Source: Anaerolineae bacterium
Lineage (GTDB): Bacteria; Chloroflexota; Anaerolineae; Anaerolineales; Villigracilaceae
Assembly (NCBI GenBank): GCA_003524705.1
Contig: DQGV01000110.1
Location: forward strand, 1 to 13,269
Reading direction: 5' to 3'
Length of the DNA stretch: 13,269 nt
The notes below the pieces were generated by a model. The model made no database searches and was not told the DNA's origin. It saw only the letters and a list, made by a program, of their open reading frames with translations. A program made the translations under genes and the position numbers. Position 1 is the stretch's first letter; every line of letters begins with the position of its first letter. Below are positions 13,036 through 13,269 of this stretch, one piece after another.

Positions 13036-13269
13036 ATGGCAGTAGATGGCAATCATAAAATGTGGGGCGATTTGCATCGCCCGGATTTAACTCCCGAACA
13101 AAGTGATTTCAGCATCATCGGCATTCCGTTTGATGGTTTGGCAAGTGCGAGAAAAGGCGCATCGCAAGCACCTGAACGAATTCGATATTGGTCGCATCAT
13201 GTGACTCCGTTTAGTGAAGATAGAACGCGCTTGAAAGATTTAACTGTCTGTGACTTGGGCGATATAAAC
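13036..13269 (+). CDS. Ureohydrolase (agmatinase/arginase family), N-terminal part
   Basis: The first 78 codons of an open frame run off the window. Translation gives MAVDGNHKMWGDLHRPDLTP, then a strand IIGIPFDGLASARKGASQAP, then ERIRYWSHHVTPF and LKDLTVCDLGDIN. The G-I-P-x-D-x-G...R-x-G-A-x-x-A-P-x-x-I-R pattern is typical of the ureohydrolase superfamily, which hydrolyses guanidino compounds to urea using two manganese ions. The metal-binding DxHxD motifs would lie beyond the window, so the substrate (agmatine is the default guess) is unassigned. The ATG at 13036 has AAGGAG at 13025-13030. Confidence 0.85.
   Translation, partial: MAVDGNHKMWGDLHRPDLTPEQSDFSIIGIPFDGLASARKGASQAPERIRYWSHHVTPFSEDRTRLKDLTVCDLGDIN

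Overview
The window looks like a chromosomal segment from a member of the Chloroflexota, most likely class Anaerolineae. That assignment is an inference. It rests on moderately AT-rich DNA, lipoproteins with Ig-like domains of the NBR1 type, an ECF sigma factor paired with a single-pass DUF4367-like partner, and short palindromic intergenic repeats of kinds I associate with that group. There is no rRNA, tRNA, CRISPR array, insertion sequence or phage signature.

Positions 1-2332 (+ strand) hold four small, loosely linked genes: a DUF1761 membrane protein, a DUF4287/DUF5655 protein, a pyridoxamine-phosphate-oxidase-fold flavoprotein, and an HD-domain phosphohydrolase starting one base after the flavoprotein gene. 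A palindrome sits at the left edge, a long imperfect hairpin lies between the first two genes, and a terminator-like hairpin lies between the second and third.

Positions 2333-6308 (+) are the phenylalanyl-tRNA synthetase operon pheS-pheT. It is preceded by a clear T-box leader with its own promoter, a Stem I containing a TTC (Phe) specifier, the conserved T-box sequence and an intrinsic terminator. Transcription should read through into pheST when uncharged tRNA-Phe accumulates. A hairpin with A- and T-tracts closes the operon and probably also ends the convergent genes.

Positions 6316-10327 (- strand), read right to left, hold lysine 2,3-aminomutase (kamA), a lipoprotein with an NBR1-type Ig domain, a LytM/M23-type peptidase with two tandem SH3-like repeats, and a second NBR1-type lipoprotein. 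A hairpin and a candidate promoter between 8153 and 8230 split these into two probable units: kamA with the first lipoprotein, and the peptidase with the second.

Positions 10593-12952 (+) hold an ECF sigma factor overlapped by 4 bases with a membrane-anchored probable anti-sigma factor, then, after a dispersed inverted repeat, a two-domain membrane protein that joins a YtkA/FixH-like Ig domain to a c-type cytochrome. After a terminator, the window ends inside a ureohydrolase (agmatinase/arginase family) gene starting at 13036.

Most of the window is ordinary accessory and housekeeping DNA. The points worth following are the tRNA-Phe T-box, an unusual motif 2 in PheS, the sigma/anti-sigma/cytochrome neighbourhood, the M23 protein without a visible export signal next to Ig lipoproteins, and a dispersed repeat that supplies the stop codon of the probable anti-sigma gene.
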